64,000 nucleotides of DNA from Balaenoptera acutorostrata. Its lineage: Eukaryota > Chordata > Mammalia > Artiodactyla > Balaenopteridae. The stretch spans positions 39,574,561 through 39,638,560 of the forward strand of contig NC_080077.1 of the NCBI RefSeq assembly GCF_949987535.1, in the 5' to 3' direction. This document shows, in pieces, positions 22,049-33,790 of the stretch (position 1 is its first letter; each line of letters begins with the position of its first letter). Under the pieces are notes generated by a model. It saw only the letters and a list, made by a program, of their open reading frames with translations. It was not told the DNA's origin and ran no database searches. A program made the position numbers and the translations under genes.

Positions 22049-22099
22049 ATACATATACATATACACATACACATACACATATATATATATACATACATT
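22010..22099. repeat. (CA)n/(CATA)n compound microsatellite
   Basis: A perfect CA stretch passes into CATA and ATAC units and then pure TA (22079-22090). Likely length-polymorphic. The ORFs across it read out only THTHTY-type repeats. Confidence 0.95.
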
Positions 22100-22224
22100 A
22101 GTCACATTCATATATCTTCCAGGTATGTAGACTGAAATACGTAAGCTTTCTATATAACATGTGAATTTGGTAAAAGACATCCACCATGGTAAACATGGAA
22201 ATTATACAAATGTAGATGGTACTC

Positions 22225-22445
22225 ACATCCATGAGCCATCCCTAAGAAAAGAAATCATCTTGTCATGAGCAGCCTCTGTGCTAAACAATCTATATTTGTT
22301 ATTCTAGTTAGTCCTCACAACTGTAGTTATGAATAACCCCATTTTATAAATGATGAAATTAAAGTCAGAAATGTTACGCCATTTGTCAAGGTTTAAGTAG
22401 CCCAGTTGGTGAATCAAAATTTTAACCCAGGTCTACCTTACTGAG
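22225..22445 (-). repeat. MIR SINE, antisense
   Basis: Plus-strand text 'ccccattttataaatgatga' and 'tgaatcaaaattttaacccaggtct' (split here) is the reverse complement of the MIR core. Confidence 0.7.
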
Positions 22446-22461
22446 AGAGCTCACAATGTTC

Positions 22462-22605
22462 CCATTTATTAATCCATTCAACAAATATGTATTGATCATA
22501 TATTATGTGTCATGCACTGTGCTAGGTGCTGAAGTATGTGAATGAATGAGACAGACATGATCCAGGACCTCAAACACTTATCACCTAGAAGGGTCAAATG
22601 TATTA
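22462..22605 (-). repeat. L2 3' end, antisense
   Basis: 'aatccattcaacaaatatgt', 'gtcatgcactgtgctaggtg' and 'gacagacatgatccaggacc' are the reverse complement of the L2 terminus. Confidence 0.8.
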
Positions 22606-23097
22606 AAAAAACAAAAAAACTAGTAGCACAAATAATCACTTAAGACAAAATTTGAAAGTGATAGCACAAGGACAAATCCTGCCTGCAAATATATTAATTT
22701 GTTCTGCATGGTATTGGCCTGGAGAGTGTTTTTATTATTTGAATTAATTAGTAACATTAAAGATTTTATACTAAGACATACACAGGCACATACACATATA
22801 CATACAGAAATCTGGTTTCCCGGTTTATCTGAAAAAAATCAAGTATGACTCACTGGGCCAGCATTCTTGCAAGACAATGGTTGGTTAGGGCTGAGGAGAG
22901 TTTGGTTCTTTAGATGATCATAGGCTCTCTGAAAAATCACATTCTCTACCATTCCCTACTATCACCTTATTCCTTAACAAAAGCTTCCAGGCACTGTAGG
23001 TTTTTGAGCTATGATCCCTGATTAGATTACAGTTTTGGTAAGTGTTAGGATCAGGTAAGATTAACCCAAATGAAATTACATGTTTAAGTGAGGTGAG

Positions 23098-23665
23098 CAA
23101 AATTCTAAGATGACCTCCAAAGCATTACAACTCTTGAGTGTGGGTGGAGCCTGTGAATATGATAGGATGTTACTCCTTTGATTAGGGTAGGCTGTATGGC
23201 AAAGGTGAAGGGATCTTGCAGATTAATGAAGTCCCTGATCAGTTCACTTTAGTCAAAAGGGAGCTTTTCTTGGGCTGGCTTCTACTAATCAGGTCAGCAC
23301 TTTCAGAGCGAGTCCAGAGTTCAGAGACTCAAAGCAGGAGAGCTACACTCCTGCTGGCCTTGAAGAAGCAAACAGCCATGCTTTGGATATAGCCATGTGG
23401 AAGGGAATGGTGGGCGACTTCTAGGAACAGAGGGTTTCAGTCCTATGGACACAAGGAACGGAATTCTGCCAACAACTGGTGAGCTTGGAAATGCACCCTG
23501 AGCCTTAGATGAAATCATATCCCAGACTTATAACCTCATTGAAACCTTGTGAGAGCCTAATAAGAACACTCAGCCACTGTGCCCAGACTCCTGACCCTTG
23601 GAAACTGTGTGTTGTTTTCAGCTAAACTTGAGGTAATTTGTTACACAATAGGAAACCCACAGATA
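23098..23665 (+). mobile_element. MaLR/ERVL-like LTR, family uncertain
   Basis: Landmarks in order: 'gcctgtgaatatgataggat', 'ggcaaaggtgaagggatctt', 'agggagcttttcttgggctg', 'ggaacggaattctgccaaca', 'gagcttggaaatgcaccctg', 'ctcctgacccttggaaactg', 'tgaggtaatttgttacacaa'. This matches a common mammalian LTR-class dispersed repeat read in sense. No internal retroviral sequence is attached. Confidence 0.6.
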
Positions 23666-24564
23666 TGTTTTAAGTATACAGGTGAAGAGAGCATTAAGGA
23701 TGAGAAGCCGCAGTTTATGGAAGACACTATGGCAGAGAGGAGGGAGGGCAGTGGTAAAGGTGTGTGTACATGCAGGGAGGGTGGACAGGAGCTGCTGGGG
23801 CCCAGAACATTGTCTAGGGCCACATAAATCCTTTTGAATGGCATAGACAGAGCCTGACCTCAAAATTTCATCAATCAAATCTTCAAGTGATTTGACATAC
23901 ATATCCTGAAAAATCTTCAAGGAACTTTGGTGTTTATGGGTAATGATGAGCATTGCTTAGACCCCTGGATTATTTAATCAAATAATAACAGCTACCTCAA
24001 ATTTAGTAGCACATCAGAGCAATGGTAAAAGTCAATATGAATCAGTAAGAGAAAGCAGTTCAATAAATAATTTCCTGAAGAAGTTATTATCTTTTAGAGT
24101 TTTGAGAAAACAAAATCTTACTCCACTTCAAAAATAACAAAACTTAAACTTAGTGTATTATGTTTACTTATTTCACAAATAAGTACTGAATTATAATTTT
24201 ATCGTATGATCTGGGATGAAGAACAATAGCATTTTTCACATCAGAATATTTGATGAAAAACAGTAAATATATATTCAAGTATTTATGTTTCCTGAAGGGA
24301 CATTATTTAGTTATACAGTCCCAAAAGTGATTAAGCTTATATTTATTTCATAAAATGCCGCTAATTGCTTTTCGATTGAGATTCAAGTTCCCAGTCCCCA
24401 AACTGATTAATAGAAGAGAAAGAAAATCAACTTTTTGATGCACATTACCTAGATAAACCCCAAGTAGTATATTAGAAAATATATATAGATATGAAATGTC
24501 ATAAAGCAGGGAACCAGGAAACAATATTTGAACTATCTTTACACTCCTTTTCTTTTCCCTTTCC

Positions 24565-24690
24565 AACCAGTTATTTGGTATATGCTACAACCCAGACATG
24601 GTGCTAGGTCATGAGAAGAGTCAGTAAAGCATGGTCTCTAGCTTTCAGAAGCTCACAGTGTGGTGGATTTATGGCCCAAAGGTCCTGGTT
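24565..24690 (-). repeat. L2-like 3' fragment, antisense
   Basis: 'acatggtgctaggtcatgag', 'gtaaagcatggtctctagct' and 'agaagctcacagtgtggtgg' resemble the antisense L2 3' region. Decayed. Confidence 0.5.
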
Positions 24691-25015
24691 TCTGAATGGT
24701 TCATTACAGCTGAACAAATATTAGTTGATTTATTTCAGGAGAAGCTATCCAGACTTCCTATTCCTGAATTTGGAGAAAAAAATAGATTCTATTCCAAAAG
24801 GAATACATTATTCTTTGAATTATTAGTATATATATACATATCATGTATTTCATGCATTTCTTGCAAGTGCACTTGTGCATGTTTAAATCTGAAACTGCCC
24901 AGGAAACCTGCTTTCTTTATGCTCCACACAAATTTACTGGCTTAGAAACATCCCAGCCTTGGTTATGGAGAAGTACTTTATCATATTTTTACTTTTCTTT
25001 GTATAAGAATCAAGT

Positions 25016-25106
25016 TAAAAGGAAGGAAAGAGAGAGAGAGAAAGAGGAAGGAAGGAAAGGAGGGAGGGAGGGAGGGAGGAAGAAAGAAAGAAAGGAAGAA
25101 AGAAAC
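25016..25106 (+). repeat. Polypurine (GAAA/GGGA)n tract
   Basis: About 90 bases of pure purine, with a core of (GGGA)n near 25060-25078 flanked by (GA)n and (GAAA)n. It can adopt triplex DNA; ORFs read as RERE/GGRE runs. Confidence 0.95.
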
Positions 25107-25239
25107 ACAGTTACGTAACATGAAACAAAAAGTTGAAATTGTTGTGTAGGTTTTATAACAAAAATCAAGTTCAATTAATCTATTCATTTCTTCCATTCCA
25201 TTCTGTTTCGTTAGATTTAGCAAATGTTTGGGGATTTTC

Positions 25240-25690
25240 TAAGTATCAATATATGACACTAAGAATATAGAGGTAGGACACAGTGCCTGGCTACCAAAAG
25301 CTTGCAGTTTCATATGGGAAAAAGTTAAACAACTTCAATACAATTGAAAAAGTGGTAATATCAAAATATACACAGGATGGCATTGAGGTACATAAGGGAA
25401 GGTCTAAACCAGATTCAAAACGTACAGGGAAGGCTGCCTGGAGCAGATTATATTTGAGCTGAATCTTGAAGAATAATTAAGAACTATCTAGTTTTAAAAA
25501 AATCATTGGAGGAGAGACAACTTTAGTGATTGGCATATTAAAAGGCATAGAAGAAAGAAAGCATAGTGAATTCTAGGTCCTGCAATTCATTATGAAGGAC
25601 TGAAGTGAGGGGTGCATACACAGGAATGCCAAAGGAGGAGACTTGTCTCATGAGCAGCACAATGAAAGGCATCCCGTGCTGTGAAAGAAT
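25240..25690 (-). repeat. L2-like fragment, antisense
   Basis: 'ggacacagtgcctggctacc', 'gaaggctgcctggagcagat', 'atttgagctgaatcttgaag' resemble reverse-complement L2 3' sequence. It may be one copy with 24565-24690, split by the simple repeat and unique DNA. Confidence 0.5.
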
Positions 25691-26019
25691 CTCAATATTA
25701 TTATCCTTAAGCCTATAAGAAGTGTCAACTCTGATTCTTTGTGTCTAGATTTACTAGCCTCAAGAGGCAAACGACAGAACATGACCTTTCAACGTTCATT
25801 TTCATTCCTGGTTATATAGATTACTCTCCCATTTCCATTTTCCCACGTTTAGTCTTCTACTTTGAGAGTACTGCCAGGTAATTGCTCTTCTGAGTAAAAT
25901 ATAGCCATATGAAAAGCAGGTTTTCTCTAAGAGGAAAATGCAAAAGAATTCAATGAAAGGAAGAACAAACAGATTGAGATGGTTTATTTGTATCTGGACT
26001 CAGATCCTATCTGCTTCTT

Positions 26020-26635
26020 GTTTAAAAGCCTCTGCTTGCTTTCCACCTTCCAGAGCAGGAAGGGTACCTCCAGTGCTCCCCACCTCCCTAACCCCACCCA
26101 CCATCTGACTTATTTACCCCCGCAAGCTCGTTACAGTTTGCTTTTCCTGTCTTGCCTCCACACTGTCCTCACCAAACTTCATTTTATAACCATTCTTGGT
26201 GGGTCACTATTGCCCAGCAAGAAATATATCACACACAGGTCCTCTGTTCATGACTTTAACCATGCTTTTCCCTAGGCATAGAATGTCTTTCTCCATTAGC
26301 CTACCTGGAAAATGATTTTCTCAGGCTTCAAGAGCTGGCACAAACATTACCTCATATCTGCAGCTTTCTGTAATTCTCTTTTTATTCCCAACCCTCTAAT
26401 CTTATTCAGAAAAAATTGCTTCCTCATCAGGCCTCCCATTGTATGACTCTACCACTTTTCATGCTGCATGACACTCACTGGTACTTGTGCTTCTGTCTCC
26501 CTCACGGATTATAAGGCCCTCAAACATAAAAACTGTCTCTTATTCATATTCATATCCTAGCAACGAGATGGGACCCACTAATTGTTAGATGCCCAATGAG
26601 TACCTGCTGAGTTGAACTGAAATGAAAGCTTGTCG
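26020..26635 (+). repeat. L2 3' region, sense
   Basis: Long L2 segment: 'gcttttccctaggcatagaa', 'gattttctcaggcttcaaga', 'cactggtacttgtgcttctg', 'ataaggccctcaaacataaa' and the terminal 'caatgagtacctgctgagtt'. It includes the end of the ORF and the 3' UTR, with no open frame. Confidence 0.75.
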
Positions 26636-27870
26636 CAGAGGAAACAGTGAGTTCTCTATGCCCATGGGTTTTATTTATTTTGATAACCTATGGAGAAATC
26701 AATCATGCAACAATTTGTAAGAATCACAAAGGAAGCCAAAGGAGTTTAGCCCTACAGTAATCTTATTATTTTACAGAAATGAGCAGGAGTGGATATGCAA
26801 GTTACCTAGATTGGTTTTGTTGTATGTATTTAGTATTGTGATTTCCCCATTATTTGATAAAATAACTTTTTAAAAAGGCACTTACATTAAAGAGCAAATT
26901 TTAAAATAATAATAATAATGTAATTGTTACTAAAACCTATTTTTTTCATTTAATAAATATTTATTCAATACAGACTTAGCTGAGGCACTGGCCTTGAGCT
27001 CTTTAATTTCTCATGGATGAAATCATTGAAATCAGGGCAATAAATTATTTTAAATAACTTGATAGATATCAGCAAAGAACCAATTTTATTATAATGCCAC
27101 ATGCAAAAATTATTTAGAATTATTATATAAAATAAAAATTTTTTTTAATCAAAACTTAGAATGGCATCCTAAACTCCAGGAAAAATAAATACTTTCTTAG
27201 AGTGAGATGAAGAAATAAAAATTTCCTATTTTTCAAGGTCAAGGATTATAAACTCTAAAGATTCATATAGAAAAGGATAAATCAACATACCCCTCTATGA
27301 CATTCCTGAAAAATATCTATTTGGACAACGTAAATGAAAATTGAGCCGTCATTAAATAATGCCCTGGATAAATCTCAACAAATTTTAATCAAAGCTTGGA
27401 GAGAATTCTTTCAAAGCTTTCCAATATTCCCAGGGATGATATAGATATATATTGTTTCCATACCTCAAATGCTATGGAGAACCACATATTAATTCAGTCT
27501 AAATCTTAACATTGGATTCAATTTTCTAGGTATTTTTCTTGGATGTTTTAGGGTTTGGGAGAGAAGGAAGATCTGGATTTTTTAAAATTGTCTAAATTCC
27601 TTATTTTAACATATAACATAAATACAACATAATTCAATAACATTTTGATTTTTGAAAAAAGGACTATCTTCTTACCCTTTTCTTCTTAGTTTAATAACAC
27701 AGTAGTTTGACGGAACAAATGTTTAAATACTGATTCACACATCACAAAAAAGTTAAGTTGTTATAAAATGAAATAAGCATATTTGTAAGAGAGGTCTTAA
27801 GAAATTAAATGCTACCAACTCCTCAAAACACTGACCTCTCCAAAGCAGACATCAAGAAGCAATTGCTTTT
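26636..27870. other. Unique AT-rich DNA, no gene seen
   Basis: No repeat family or exon recognised. Contains a short (AAT)n near 26906-26920. Confidence 0.5.
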
Positions 27871-27878
27871 AGCTCTTA

Positions 27879-28032
27879 CAGTCAGCTCTTTGTATCTGCG
27901 ATTGTGAAACCTGTGGGTTTCACAGAGGGCCAATTGTACTAGCCATTTTGTTAAGGGACTTGAGCATCAGTGGATTTTCGTATCTGTAGGTGGTCCTGGT
28001 ACCAATCCCCTATGGATATTGAGGGACACATG
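27879..28032. mobile_element. Tigger-type TcMar MITE, 154 bp
   Basis: Terminal inverted repeats: the left end cagtcagctctttgtatctg matches the reverse complement of the right end with mismatches. The right end contains 'cccctatggatattgaggga'. TA dinucleotides sit directly outside (27877-27878 and 28033-28034), as expected for Tc1/mariner integration. The middle text 'agggacttgagcatcagtgg' is typical of Tigger-derived non-autonomous elements. It encodes no transposase. Confidence 0.85.
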
Positions 28033-28309
28033 TACTTGTTTTCAGCAATTCTAACTTGTTAGTAGAAGGTGAAATACTGTTTCTACACTCATAAAGACTA
28101 GTTTAGAAATCTGTTTAAATACTACAATGCGATACATTTGAAATAATGACCCTAATTTTCAGTAGAGGAAACTGCCTGTTGCATTTTATGGTATTACTAA
28201 TTCAGTGGGTAAAAGTGAGAAGCTAGACCATTGTGAGTAAAGTCACAAGACCACGAGGCCATGATAGAATGGACTGCTGTCCAGCTGTTCTTGCTATTTC
28301 AATGTACTT

Positions 28310-28790
28310 AGCTTCAGAACCAATACTCATCATGGCATGCTTCATTGATCTAAAACAAACAGACTGCCAGTCATTTCTCCAGCAAAAATGGGTTTATTAC
28401 CGAATAAGCGAAGAATTGCATTGTGGGGTCTGCAACCATGGTGAGCCACGTGCAAGGCCCCCATGGCAAGGGAAGATGGGAAAAGGAAGTCGGGAGGGCT
28501 ATAGTAAACGAAGAGTTCATGCTTTTCATTGGCTGAGCTGTTGCCAGGAGAGAAAAAGAGTCTTTCTTCTTTCTTTTGGGCTCTGCTATCTTTTCAGGTG
28601 TGAAAGCTCTTCCTTCTGGCCTCCCAACTCTATTTAATTGAAGTTTCTGTTTATTAACTTTTTACAGGTTTGATACCACAAACTAGCCAATATGCATTCT
28701 CATTGGTTAGGCAGCCTCTCTACCCCTGCCTCACTTATTGTTAAATAATTTGACTCTCACCTTTGAATAACATCCTATTAAAATAAGGCA
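28310..28790 (-). mobile_element. ERV-like solo LTR, antisense
   Basis: Read on the minus strand there are LTR-like signals in plausible order: CCAAT boxes (reverse of attgg at 28528-28532 and 28704-28708), a GC-rich centre, then AATAAA (28393-28398) followed by a 'cccatttttgctggagaaat' R/U5-like stretch. No viral gene is present. The 134-codon ORF at 28233-28637 crosses it in antisense and is not a gene. The family was not fixed, and I see no convincing target duplication. Confidence 0.5.
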
Positions 28791-28827
28791 TATTTGTTTC
28801 ATATTTATCAGAAACTGTACAAGGCTA

Positions 28828-28870
28828 TACATGTATATATATGTGTGTATATATATATATATATGTACAT
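28828..28870. repeat. (TA)n/(TG)n microsatellite
   Basis: Alternating TA steps with an internal TGTGTG, about 40 bp. Confidence 0.85.
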
Positions 28871-29640
28871 GCATTTATATAAAATTTGTACATATACAAA
28901 TAGTATATTCATGAAACATGTATAGATACATATCTTATATATGTTCAATATTTGTATTTATTTCTTAGATCATTCCTACAGGTTAATTTCTTCCCATTTT
29001 AAGGTAGGAAGCCTGAACCTGAGAAAAGATAGTGTCTCTGTGTCACTCTCTAATTAAGTGATGTAACTACATTTCAAACTCAAAACTTATGCTCTAGGTA
29101 TTAACAACAATATCTCTCCAATTTATGTTCGGTATATAACAAAAATCATGTTTTGCACTATGTAAAATTAAACGGATATTTTATCATAGTGCTAAGCCTG
29201 TGTTTGCTGAAACCTGCCTCCCATGCTGCTAGAGATCCCAGGAGACAACCACTACAGGTGGTTGTGGTGGACCCCACAGGATGCCTCAAGAAGTATCTGG
29301 TCCCAGCCATTTGAAAGCCATGGAGAGTTCTGATCAATCCTTTGGGATGTCCACACAATGCAGAAATTTATCTGAACCCAGTTACACTTGCTGCCAACAT
29401 ATAACCCTAAGCTGTCCCCCAGTAAGAATCACTTGACTCCCAGTAAAGCGCCATTGACAGCTGCTGCTGGCATTATTATCCCCAACGCAGAGGACAACAC
29501 TCAGCCACTAGAACCCTGGTCCTACACTGCAATTGCTAGGCCTTGCTTCCAGATTGCAGCTGATTCCATCAGTTCATATCACCTGCCTTAAGGACACAAT
29601 CAGAACCAAGGATATGATATCTCTCTTCCCTGTTTATATA
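28871..29640. other. Mostly unique DNA
   Basis: Nothing firmly recognised. The part after about 29160 is less AT-rich and could be a decayed repeat of unknown type. Its ORFs (66-67 codons on both strands) show no family. Confidence 0.45.
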
Positions 29641-30082
29641 GTCATGGCCCAGAGTCCAAGCCTTTCAGCTCATTCATTCAGCTCTTCAACTCTTATCCCC
29701 AAATGGTGTAAACACATTTTCTCTTGACCCAATGTCTCACTCTAATCTTCCCTCTCAAATCTTCCGCAATGACCACTGATATTCCCCTAAATTATCTGTT
29801 ATTCAAAAATGACCTTAGGGGCTTCCCTGGTGGCGCAGTGGTTGAGAGTCTGCCTGCTAATGCAGGGGACACGGGTTCGAGCCCTGGCCTGGGAGGATCC
29901 CACATGCCGCGGAGCGGCTGGGCCTGTGAGCCACAACTGCTGAGCCTGCGCGTCTGGAGCCTGTGCTCCGCAACGAGAGAGGCCGCGATGGTGAGAGGCC
30001 CGCGCATCGCGATGAAGAGTGGCCCCCGCTTGCCGCGACTGGAGAAAGCCCTCGCACAGAGACGAATACCCAACACAGCCAA

Positions 30083-30114
<32 letters not shown>

Positions 30115-31520
30115 AACATACGCATCTGATTCAAGATCCTCATAAAAAAAAAAAAAACCCTCATGGTACATGTGAAGAACCAAATTAAAAAAAAAAAAAA
30201 AAAATGACCTTAACTGAAACCTAGATGTCCCCAGAAAACACAATTTCCCCTTTATCCTACTCAGGTAAGTTGTTTTTATTTTGTTGTGTTTGTTTGTTTT
30301 CCCTCCCACACCTCCAATGTTTAAGCATTGGGCTAGGCAGTGGGATTTGTTTCCTCCTGGTTTCCAATAGCTGTATCTGAATCCCCCTATTCTGGAACTT
30401 TCAGATGCATATCATCCAGCTTCAGCACTCTCCCCTCCTCCACCCTCCAAGTCCTCCTTGAAGACTTCAGCACAATCTGCATCTTCACCTTAGCTGCTTT
30501 AATTATCCAGGTGAATACAGTGGCCACATGGACAAACCATCCAACAATCTTGACTCTGTGTTCTCTGAACTTCCTAATGATCTCCTCCACTTCACCTAAG
30601 CCACCTGCCCCCTCAATCATAACTTGAACTCTGCCATCTCAGGAAACTCAACCACTCCCAAAGTACCCATTTCAGATATCCCACTCTGACCACGACATCC
30701 CATTCTTCCAGCCACTTGTCGGGTACCTCCCTCCGTCCCCTGAAGCAGTTATTCATATAACTCATTGAGATCACCAGTCCATTATCACTATCATTTTTAC
30801 TATATCTAGCAGCCTTTCGGGCTTAAAGTCTTTCCCTACACAGGTTCAGTTCTACAGAGATTTATTTCTGTTACCATGTTGCAGATGTAACTAATTTCCC
30901 TGTCCTTTCCTTTATCATTATAGCCAAACGAGAAAATCACAGCTCTAGATGAATCTAACTATAGACCCTCTCTTAAAAGAGCTTTCTACAGTTTTTTTCT
31001 TCACATTCACCTCACTCTTCAGTTTACTCCAATCTGCATTCTGACCCTAACACTCTAAAAAAATTGCTCTTGTAAATGAAATCAATGCCACCCAAATAGT
31101 TAAGTTACAGGAAAACTTGTTCGATTTTTCAGGCAGATTCAACAAGCCAACCAAACGTTTCCTATTCTTGAAACACCTCCTTTTCTTTTTTTCTTTACCA
31201 GAACATTTTCCTATTTTTCTTCTTGCTTCTCAGGCAGCCCCTTCTAGTGATACTTGCCAACTACCAGACCTTTAAATACTGGAATTTCGTAGGGCTCAGA
31301 TCTAAGCTATCTACATATTTGAATTTATCTTCTTTCCTTAAGTGTTAATATTTTCTCCTATTCCTTTAAAATCATGAATATAAATCAGATTTATATTTCT
31401 ATCACAACTTCTCTTCCAAGCCCTAGACCTATAGCCAAATGCCTAATGATATACCACTTGGATATTTCACAATTAAATTGTGTATTTATTTAATTAACTT
31501 AATGATTTACCTTCAATCTG
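29641..31520 (+). pseudogene. L2/CR1-clade LINE ORF fossil (endonuclease to RT), split by SINE
   Basis: Sense-oriented remains of an ancient LINE-2-type ORF. 'ctccttgaagacttcagcac' (30458 on) and 'taattatccaggtgaataca' (30501) sit where the endonuclease GDFN region lies. 'ctctgaccacgacatcccat' (30685) corresponds to the SDHxP-type motif. 'acagtttactccaatctgca' and 'attgctcttgtaaatgaaat' precede RT motif A. 'gtagggctcagatctaagct' (31290) is the PQGS region, and the next ~150 bases follow the FADD-region order. Many stops and indels; no frame survives. The segment before 30320 is assigned with less confidence. The CHR-2 SINE at 29818 inserted into it. Confidence 0.6.
29818..30199 (+). mobile_element. 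CHR-2-type SINE with extra 3' segment inside TSDs
   Basis: Well-preserved SINE: head 'gcttccctggtggcgcagtg', B-box-like gggttcgagccc (29873-29884), and the CpG-rich 'gagaggccgcgatggtgaga' block. The tail is (AATC)n (30083-30111). The perfect 13-bp duplication aaaaatgacctta flanks at 29805-29817 and 30200-30212. Between the (AATC)n tail and the right duplication lie about 85 extra bases: 'acgcatctgattcaagatcc', an A13 run (30144-30156), 'ctcatggtacatgtgaagaa', and a final A18 run. The retroposed RNA thus seems to have continued past the SINE's own tail. ORFs over this region on both strands are SINE translations. Confidence 0.9.
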
Positions 31521-31685
31521 CCTGAAACTGTTAGATAATAAAAAAGGCAATTAGCTCATGCGTAATCAGTTGAATTTCCTGTCACAAATTCTAAAAGTGA
31601 AAAACTCCATGAACAAAATATTTTTAATACTCAGTTTATTTCCCTGAACCACCATCAGCCCCTTGTAGAGTTCTTCAGTGTATAC

Positions 31686-31898
31686 CAGCGGTCCCCAAAC
31701 TTTTCGTCACCAGGCACTGGTTTCATGGAAGACATTTTTTCCACGGACGGGGTTGGGGATGGTTCGGGCGGTAATACAAGCGATGGGGAGGGGCAGATGA
31801 AGCTTCCCTCGCTCTCCGATCACCTCCTACTGTGCGGCCCGGATCCTAACAGGCTGCGGACCGCTATCAGTGCACGGCCCAGGGGTTGGGGACCCCTG
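31686..31898. mobile_element. MER1-like hAT (Charlie) MITE, 213 bp
   Basis: Ends form inverted repeats: cagcggtccccaaactttt at the left, and ggttggggacccctg at the right, whose reverse complement begins caggggtccccaacc. Imperfect 8-bp target duplications gtgtatac (31678-31685) and atgtgtac (31899-31906) fit hAT transposition. Inner landmarks are 'ggaagacattttttccacgg' and 'ggatcctaacaggctgcgga'. It is CpG-rich compared with the surroundings. The 101-codon ORF across it is a by-product. Confidence 0.85.
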
Positions 31899-31906
31899 AT
31901 GTGTAC

Positions 31907-33540
31907 TGTACTCTCTTCTTCTGAAAAACACTCTGCTTTTTCATTATTTTCAAATGTAACTGAACTCCTTTCAAATGCTCATTACCAGTTTCCCCTTTCA
32001 AACAGACTTTGGAAGTTTGTTTACTTGTGAGTACAAGGCTCTTTCTCCCCAGTGAATTATAAAGCAATTCTTTAAAGACTGGTAGGTGGTAGTTAGTGGT
32101 GGTGAACTTGGCTTGAACTAACACATAAAAGAGAACCTGTAAAGTAAACTTGATGTTAATAACTGAGGTGCGGTAGTTTCCTTGTGTCTACCTGGTAGCT
32201 ATGTGTTTCATTTCTTTCTTTCTTTTTTTTTTTTGCATGTTTCACGGATGAGCTTTCATTAAAATTGTACATAGATCTCATAGTTAATTTTTTTAAAAAG
32301 AGAACTTCCTTTTTTCCCAGTATCAAAATAGTTATCTTTTTAAAAATACCTTGAAAACCTTTAATACAATTATTTTGTTATATATTAAACACTCTCCTAA
32401 AATCTCAATCATTTCTCTCCCACCTCATTATCCTAGAATCCTGCTTTAGTGTCACTATCTTTTTTTTTGGCATCCTTATTGCTTTATCCCAGAGAAGCAT
32501 CAAGAGGAAAAGAAGAAGAAGAAGAAGAAAAAAAAAAAAGAGGAAAAGAAGATTTTCCTGTTAAGTCTGCTATTTCCAAAAAAAAAAAAGTTTAAATAGG
32601 AGAAACCAATGACAATATTTGATTTGATACTGAAGATTCCTATTAACGAGGCTTCCTCACAGAGTTATGCTCTATGTTTTGTATTTCTTTCCACACGTAG
32701 ATCCAGAGTAAACAATGCCAGACAGATTTTCAAATTCTGAGTCTTTCATCCTTTTTATTTTCTCCCAGGATTGGAAACATATGGGTGGCCATATCAATGA
32801 GTCAGTGAGCATTTCCAGCATGCCTATTGTCCGCGCGAGTCCTGAATACGACACTGGGGCTGCACCACTATGTGAACTATAAGAAAAGTAAGGCTAAAGA
32901 CCCACCTCAGACTACGCTGTGTTAAACTGCTAGAGTTCCCTCTTGCCTGCATTTCATCGAAAGGAAAAACTGTGCCCCTAGCACTGATCCATTTCCAACA
33001 TTATGGGGGCATGGGCTGAGTGGCTTCTCTCTAGTAACCTTTCAGTAATGAAGCCCTCCAAGCTGGAAACTGCATCCTGACTGCCTTTCACTTTGGAAAA
33101 CATGTTTATCAACTCAGAGATGAATCATTGCTGCATTTATGCTAAATCGGCAATCCAGGGCTACATAGTTATTTTCCACTGCCAGAGCAGACTTTCTCTT
33201 CTATTGCATCTGAATCCCAGCCCACTCCTGCTGAATATAAGGCCTGGCCTCCTTCCAGACTTCCCAAATCTGATTATGCAGTCTTCCGAGGATAGGTCTG
33301 GTCTACGCTACCTTGAGGGTCAAGTTCAGCTCCGAGAAAGCCCTGCTGCTCTGTTCTAATCGTTGTGTTATGGCGATGTCAGCCACCCTGAATCATCAGC
33401 AGACATGAGTTGGAGAACAAAGTGTCCTGAAACGATGCCGGGCAAAACTGAGTCAGTCTTGAGCTTTGTTGGCCTCTGATTGTTGACAATGTGCAAGAGA
33501 TCATTCACATTGACTTTTGCAATTCCTTAAAAGTAATGTC
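31907..33540. other. Unique DNA with purine tract
   Basis: No gene or dispersed repeat recognised. A (GAA)n/A-rich purine tract lies at 32504-32551 and T-runs at 32218-32235. The less AT-rich interval 32640-33400 shows no exon I can support. Confidence 0.5.
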
Positions 33541-33544
33541 TGTC

Positions 33545-33790
33545 CTTGTAAGTTGTGGTGGTTAAAGACATAGGTTAATGAATCAGACAGAACTGGATTC
33601 AGATCCTAACACTTACTAGCTATGTGTCCTTGGGCAGATTAATTGGTGTCCCTAAATCCCAGTTTACTCATCTGAGAATTCTGGCCAATCTTAGTATCTA
33701 CCCCATAGGGTGGTTTTAAGGATTAAATGGAATCTGGTATATAAAAGGCAGACCATAGAACCAGGTGCAGGATAATGGTTCAATAACTGG
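33545..33790 (+). repeat. MIR SINE, sense, well preserved
   Basis: 'gacagaactggattcagatc', 'cttactagctatgtgtcctt', 'gggcagattaattggtgtcc', 'ggtggttttaaggattaaat' in MIR order. Confidence 0.9.

Noticed and set aside
22010..22099. CRISPR-like or coding periodicity
   Set aside because: Simple CA/CATA microsatellite with no spacers; eukaryotic context.
28233..28637. 134-codon plus-strand ORF
   Set aside because: Lies across an antisense LTR-like repeat with LTR signals on the other strand; the product has no family.
29724..30188. 154-codon plus-strand ORF and four overlapping ORFs
   Set aside because: All fall within the CHR-2 SINE at 29818-30199.
31725..32030. GC-rich ORF as a possible exon
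   Set aside because: The GC-rich part is the MER1-like hAT element with inverted ends and 8-bp duplications.
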